DNA of 64,000 bases from Macrotrachela quadricornifera (lineage: Eukaryota > Rotifera > Eurotatoria > Philodinida > Philodinidae): NCBI GenBank assembly GCA_022393335.1, contig JAJEKB010021002.1, positions 279,108 through 343,107 of the forward strand, written 5' to 3'. The position numbers and the translations under genes are program-made. Under the pieces are notes generated by a model. The model was not told the origin of the DNA. It worked only from the letters and a program-made list of their open reading frames with translations, and made no database searches. Shown here piece after piece: positions 59,024-64,000 of this stretch. The stretch's first letter is position 1, and the number at the start of each line of letters is the position of its first letter.

Positions 59024-61900
59024 ATAATGATGTTGTTGCGTTAGAAGGAACTCATGTTCGGTTTTGAAAAGAATGTTATACTTTTGGTTTCTTGTATCCA
59101 TAGTTGTGGCCTTGTTTTTCTTAATTTTCTGCATATGTACGGGTTGCAGTTTTACAGATCGATCTTTTCTTTGGTTTTGTATTAAAATTCATGTTTCTTT
59201 AGCTGATAAGGAAGTCTCCTCGTCTTTTACGACTTACTTCGTGATTTATTGCGAACGGATGAGACTATTATATTGTTAAGATAGATAGAAACAATTGGGA
59301 CCCATAAGCTCATTTTTGGCCCAGTTTAATGGTTGATGAGTTATTTGAAGGAAAATATTGGAATAAAGTTGGGTACATAATTGTCTACTTTAGAAATGTG
59401 TTGAACAACGTTATGCAAGTCAATAGACCTTGTTGGGTTCAAATGGATGTTGTAAGATTATATCGGTTTCCTGGTAGGATCTCGCGGGTTCGGATATCCG
59501 GATTGGTCGCCCAGGGTATGCTAGACTTAGTCAAAAATGGTCGCCTGAAAATGAATTTAGCATAACTTTGAAGCTTTTGACTCAACTTATACGAGCTTGT
59601 CGAAGTTTGCTCTATAACTCTTACTCAAAATAGCAAACATCAGTATTGTTTGTATGTGAACACGTGAGAACATTCCGATGGACAAAAGAAAATGAAAGAA
59701 GAAGTCACATGTGCAAAACAAGAGAAAACCAGATGTGAATATATGTGAAGTAAGATACAAAAACTAGAGAGCGTAACGGACAGAAGAGGAGAGAATGATA
59801 TGCATCTCCTTCAAACACTGGTATCTAATTAAAATATATTTTTCAGTTTGATTCTTATCTACAGGTAAATTAAGACTGCTCTAATATTATAAGCAAGATT
59901 GTTTAGATGAAAAAAGAATGTTGGAGAGAAAGCAAGGTACACATACGTAGAAAATTTCAAGAAATGTGTTTGTATCAAACCGTAATGAAAATATTCTCTT
60001 ACTTAAGAAACGTTTCACGAAAAAATGAAACATTGAAAAAGTATGAAAAAATTTAGATCTTGGTTTAAGTCCTCTAGGATAATTGCCCATCTAATACCAT
60101 GTACGAATCTAAAATATTAGGTTTCCGCGCCGTGTCCCTGCTCGACTAGAGCTGATTAATTGATTATCAATCAATTTCACCCTAAAAAAATTATAAAACA
60201 TGAAATAGTCTATGTTCGATACGATTCCAACACCTCTGTTTTGGCTTTTAACGACTTCCAAAACTTTATTAGTATCAGATTGTATCCCGTTCAATTCTGC
60301 ATCGACCGCTACATGACACTTTTTAAAAAAATGGTTTAGGATCCGAGATAACCGAAAGCAAAACTTGACCGCTATTATCATTTTTCTCATGTATATGTGA
60401 CAATGTGCCATCGTATTGCTGCGTGTCAACTGTTCGTTTGTCTCTAATTCGACTCGAAACTGAAATCTAACATCATCGTCGTGATCTGCGAGCGAAATTG
60501 CGTTTTATAGATCAAATCAGCTAGAAAAAAATCAAGATTACAAGACGCAACCAGATGATGATCTCGAAAAACAATTTTAATACTACTTGAAAAATCAATA
60601 ATGTCTTTTTAAATCTCTGCAAGAAACAATAATATTGAAAATTTACATGCGATTGGTTGTTGTTCGCGATGTCCTGTCTCATTTCATCTAATAAAACGTA
60701 TTTTTCTAACGTTTTAGTACTCAAACTTCTCACTTTCAAAGTAGAATAGTCTTTGAAAAATATAATATGTTTACAATCTAATAAATCTTACAGCGAATAT
60801 GGCTAATGTATGCCTTGCTCATAAAGTCTATATGAGTTTTTATCAGTCATTGCTCGAAACACGACCAGTTGCAGATCTAATGTTGGAAAAAGTTATCCTC
60901 ATACATTTACTAACATTAGCAAGAAAGCTTACCTGATGCGCATTACTATGACATCATAATATTGTTATGTACCGAACAAAGGCCTTCTCATTTCTTCATA
61001 GTAAGACATTTGTAGTGAAAATAATTGTCAGTTACAGGTATCGATAAGTTATTTCACAAAAATATTGATATAGTGACAATGCAACGCTTCTTCCAAGATG
61101 GGGAACGAGACATTTTCTTACATTTATTGGATCGTAGGAATTCACAGTTAACATAATTCAGAACAACAGGTGGCATTTCAAGGATTGTATTTGTCATATA
61201 GCTTTTGGTCACTTACACGTAATAAACATCGATTGTACTCTGCTCAGTAAAAATAATATTGTTATTTCGACCGATATACTTTAGTCAGTTATAAGCATGC
61301 GCTGATGATCTTTTGACAATGGCAAAAATCATTCTCTTTGAAGTATCACAAAAAATCTGCCTTTTTTCTATAAAACTGGGAACAGAATCGAGCGGAAATA
61401 TGAAATGAACAATGCAGTTAATCTATCTTTTTCCTACAACTTCCATATTCGTTTTTTTCTCTTTATACAAACCACCAATTACAACTGAAGATAGTACGGA
61501 AAATATGACATATCACCTTACAATGTGGAAGAAGATAATGTATGTGCCAATCATTCGGTCGATCAAAATCGAGCGCTAGTGGACTTCGAATAATAACCAA
61601 ACAACAGATATGTGGAGTATAGAAGATCAGCGATGCATGCTCAATGCCGAATTGAACTCAGTAGATGTTTCTCAAAGGAAGACTTTATACACGAATTTGA
61701 TGCACTTTTTCAATGGTTATACTACGTCAATATTGTACATACACCATCAACTATGCCAGTTCATATTCTCATAATACATTATCACAGTCATTTCAAGGTC
61801 TCACGATGAAAGAAGAACACAAAAGAATTTGAAACAGTTTTTGCATCGTAAATATAGATTTGCCACTTAAAAAATCATTCTTTCATGTCAACAGATATTA
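59024..61900. other. Intergenic, nothing recognised
   Basis: About 2.9 kb. Several short open frames but none with recognisable motifs, good splice partners or coding-like composition. No tRNA or rRNA. Confidence 0.4.
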
Positions 61901-61902
61901 GA

Positions 61903-62542
61903 TATTTCGATACAGTATCAAACACAACATTATTCGAACGAAGTGTTGAAGTGTGCTCTACATATAATGACACGGAATGATGATACTGAAGTTGTCTGGT
62001 TCTGGCAATCATGTATGGAAAGTTCAAGAAGAAAAAGTGAATACAATATTGATATGGAAAACAACTTGCGTGTAGTCATGAATAATCTTGCAGAAGCTTA
62101 GGGGAATGCATTTATATGAGACGACTATATTGGTTCAAGCCTGACAACGTCGAATGAAGGATGCAATAGGCATTTTATTATAGGCATCGTAGATGCCAGT
62201 CACATCACTGTGTTTGGTATGTGCTACAGGTATGATAATTTTCATACTGATATTGGTCAGAATATATTCCGAGATAGAAATTTCCATCAAGTATGTACTA
62301 CATACTCTACTACTAATTCACAGCTATGCATTTATATTGATTTACTTACCCCGATCTGGCTTATTGGAACAAATCCTATTGATGCAACAGGTTCAGGTGA
62401 TGTGCGTGTGGGTTGGTGGCCAGATCTAAATCGCGATTATGTATCATTGGGAGGTGCAACAATTAAACAAGCAGCATTATTTAATTATGTGATTAATCAA
62501 AGTTGTATTAATTATCTATATCAAATCAATAACATTGGATAA
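61903..62542 (+). pseudogene. Unidentified coding region with two in-frame stops
   Basis: One frame runs from an AG at about 61902 to TAA at 62542 and reads like protein throughout (TEVVWFWQSCMESSRRKSEY; FHTDIGQNIFRDRNFH; DATGSGDVRVGWWPDLNRDY). It is interrupted by TAG (about 62099) and TGA (about 62117). Balanced amino-acid use and lack of low complexity argue for former coding. I do not recognise the family. Confidence 0.4.
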
Positions 62543-62748
62543 ACAACATGTTTCTAGATGCCGATGAATATTGATATGATTTATCTAAATACTAAACCAT
62601 TTATCATTTATATATTAATGTCTTTATTATTCTTTATATCCCCTTCATTTGTTATTCTTTTTGCATGAAGAATAAACCGAATCTAAAATTCACATCTCGC
62701 TATATAAAAGACTAATAGAAATGCTGATCTTGTTTTTTTTTATTGAAC

Positions 62749-62768
62749 TTGAGGGTGAGGGTGAGGAT
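62749..62768 (+). repeat. Telomere-like tract next to a hammerhead ribozyme
   Basis: TTGAGGGTGAGGGTGAGGAT, about three GAGGGT units, G-rich strand on plus. It lies 14 bp from the 3' end of the ribozyme-bearing fragment to its right. Confidence 0.8.
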
Positions 62769-62781
62769 GAGTATAAATAAA

Positions 62782-62833
62782 AGAACACCACGACCGGTTT
62801 CGACTGAATTTCACAGTCTCATCAGGTGGTTCT
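62782..62833 (-). ncRNA. Hammerhead ribozyme, canonical core
   Basis: On the minus strand, stem I AGAACCAC / GTGGTGTTCT (one bulge), CUGAUGA (62819-62825), stem II GACUG/CAGUC with loop UGAAAUU (62802-62818), GAAA (62798-62801), a minimal stem III ACCGGU, and the cleavage triplet GUC before GUGG. Every conserved core base is present. The tiny self-complementary stem III is the form reported to act as dimers in Penelope-like elements. Confidence 0.88.
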
Positions 62834-63814
62834 ATAATTCTCTGCATAAATCAAAGAATATTCGGGTTAAATTAGGAGTAAAAATGACTTTCAATATTAA
62901 CACAAATATTTCTCAGTAAGAAGGATATTGTTGTGTGGATTAACAATCAAAGAGGGAATTGTAACTTACTCCCCATGTTGTACAAACCGCTCCAAAACCG
63001 TCAGTTAACCGCGGTTAACGGTATTCTATTGACGGTTATATTCATGAATCTACTAGAGTATCAGGACTGGATCTGACTTCCAACAAAAATTTTGATTTCA
63101 GTTTTAACTTTCAGTAAGAATGTATTTAAATCTAATTAAGATCAACTTGAAATATAACAATCAAAGAATATTAAAAATCATTTACGCACGCAAAATTACC
63201 TATCATTATTTTACATAATAAATGTTCAACCAAGTCAATTTGAACTGATATAAAGCGAAAACACCACACTAACATTAAATATGTTCACGTAAGAACACGC
63301 CTAGAAGAACGGGTGACCGATCAATTCGTCGCCGATCAATTCGTCGCATATATATGATAGCAAGAGAGACAAGTATAGAGAGAATCAATAATTGAATTAC
63401 ACGATTTAAACTAAGTTGTGATTGACTATACTGCTCACCAAAGTGTTCTTAAGTAGATTTACCAGTCAAACTTGACTGAATGAAATAAAATCTGAAAAAA
63501 AATTTGAAACAAGCTTTTGAAAACTAATGGAATGAGACATAAAATTTAATTTAACTTTCTTGATAAGGATAACTAAGATTTGGTACGCAATTAAAAATAA
63601 ATGATTCAGCAAAACTTAAACATACAATGAGAGCAAGACTTGCTTCCATTATTATTCTTAAGATTTTCAATACTCTTTCTCAGCATCAACTAAGAGGCAG
63701 TCCACTTAAATCAATTCAGTTATTCGATCTTGACAAATGCGTTATCAAAACTTTTCCTGTGTTTCAAAATGAAAGTTTGACGCTTTGGACGCTTTTCCTC
63801 AAACTAATAGTAAT
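62834..63814 (-). mobile_element. 5'-truncated fragment of an Athena-type element
   Basis: The 980 bp between the ribozyme and the next telomere-like tract would be the 3' part of an element on the minus strand. No reverse transcriptase or other frame is recognisable. A 14-bp direct repeat GATCAATTCGTCGC occurs twice near 63319-63348. Assigned by the flanking ribozyme and telomere-like repeats only. Confidence 0.4.
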
Positions 63815-63869
63815 TTGAGGGGTGTGAGGGTGAGGGGTGAGGGGTGTGGGTGTGGGGTGTGAGGGTGAA
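63815..63869 (+). repeat. Telomere-like tract, ~55 bp
   Basis: Irregular GAGGGG, GTGTGAGGGT and GTGGGTGTGGGG units, G-rich on plus. This is the longest such tract in the window and mixes GAGGG and GTGGGG types. The bdelloid Adineta vaga telomere unit is TGTGGG, which fits part of it. Confidence 0.8.
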
Positions 63870-63889
63870 GAATAAATAAAGCGAATTAA

Positions 63890-64000
63890 CAATAGATAAA
63901 TAAATATGATAAATAACTAGTGAATGAATGAATATATGTTTTAATGTTTTAAGGAATAAATGAATGAATGAATAAAGGAATGAATAGATAAATGAATAAA
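63890..64000. repeat. AATG/AATA-type simple repeat
   Basis: GAATGAATGAATAAA-type tetranucleotide runs to the end of the window. Confidence 0.75.

Noticed and set aside
59064..59279. Hydrophobic 71-codon frame after the F-box gene
   Set aside because: Could be a membrane helix, but there is no start context, homology or partner exon; T-rich DNA gives this by chance.
1..64000. CRISPR arrays, bacterial operons or riboswitches
   Set aside because: No regularly spaced direct repeats with unique spacers and no prokaryotic gene organisation; introns and transposon types show an animal nuclear genome.

Overview
The window is about 64 kb of AT-rich animal nuclear DNA with one assembly gap. It most resembles a bdelloid rotifer chromosome, probably subtelomeric. 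Four things point there. (1) Introns of about 60 nt with GT...AG ends lie in several genes. (2) An F-box exon is followed by a series of in-phase 84-nt leucine-rich-repeat exons. (3) A Penelope-like reverse transcriptase of the Athena/Terminon kind is accompanied by hammerhead ribozymes and short telomere-like GAGGGT/GTGGGG tracts. (4) Mariner/Tc1, hAT and piggyBac-type elements are dense and often nested. The species cannot be named from the sequence, and the bdelloid assignment is inference.

Layout. 1-3.6 kb: a broken secreted beta-helix-type gene and a decayed F-box/LRR gene. 5.4-6.3 kb: a piggyBac-like non-autonomous element. 7.6-10.2 kb: a three-exon D8C-domain gene with a hAT MITE in its first intron. 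11.5-12.8 kb: a cinnamyl-alcohol-dehydrogenase-like pseudogene. 14.4-17.1 kb: a segment bounded by 80-bp inverted repeats that holds broken glycoprotein-like reading frames and a hAT MITE. 17.8-23.4 kb: a six-exon gene for a membrane-anchored NHL-repeat protein. 25.3-25.6 kb: a palindrome with telomere-like repeats in its loop. 26.3-27.6 kb: a dead Tc1 element. 29.2-32.0 kb: a matrixin (MMP) pseudogene. 32.2-32.8 kb: a secreted Kunitz protein. 32.9-34.2 kb: an intact DD41D mariner. 34.5-36.6 kb: nested fold-back elements. 37.1-37.8 kb: a small membrane protein. 39.4-40.4 kb: a hAT-like element that contains the gap. 42.6-43.6 kb: a mariner-like element with 230-bp inverted repeats. 45.07-45.36 kb: a small secreted cysteine-rich protein. 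45.7-51 kb: two layered Athena-type elements with ribozymes. 51-52.7 kb: a DD37D maT-like mariner. 56.1-59.0 kb: an apparently intact F-box/LRR gene. 61.9-62.5 kb: an unidentified broken coding region. 62.75-63.87 kb: a third ribozyme-bearing fragment between telomere-like tracts.

The likely working genes are few: the NHL membrane protein, the Kunitz protein, the F-box/LRR protein, the small cysteine-rich secreted protein, the 218-aa membrane protein, possibly the D8C gene, and the DD41D transposase. Most other host genes are pseudogenes. The most coherent story is on the right. Athena-type fragments all lie on the minus strand, each with a hammerhead motif at its 3' end. Two of the three are preceded on the plus strand by G-rich telomere-like repeats. 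This is the order expected if elements were added one after another to a chromosome end that once faced right.
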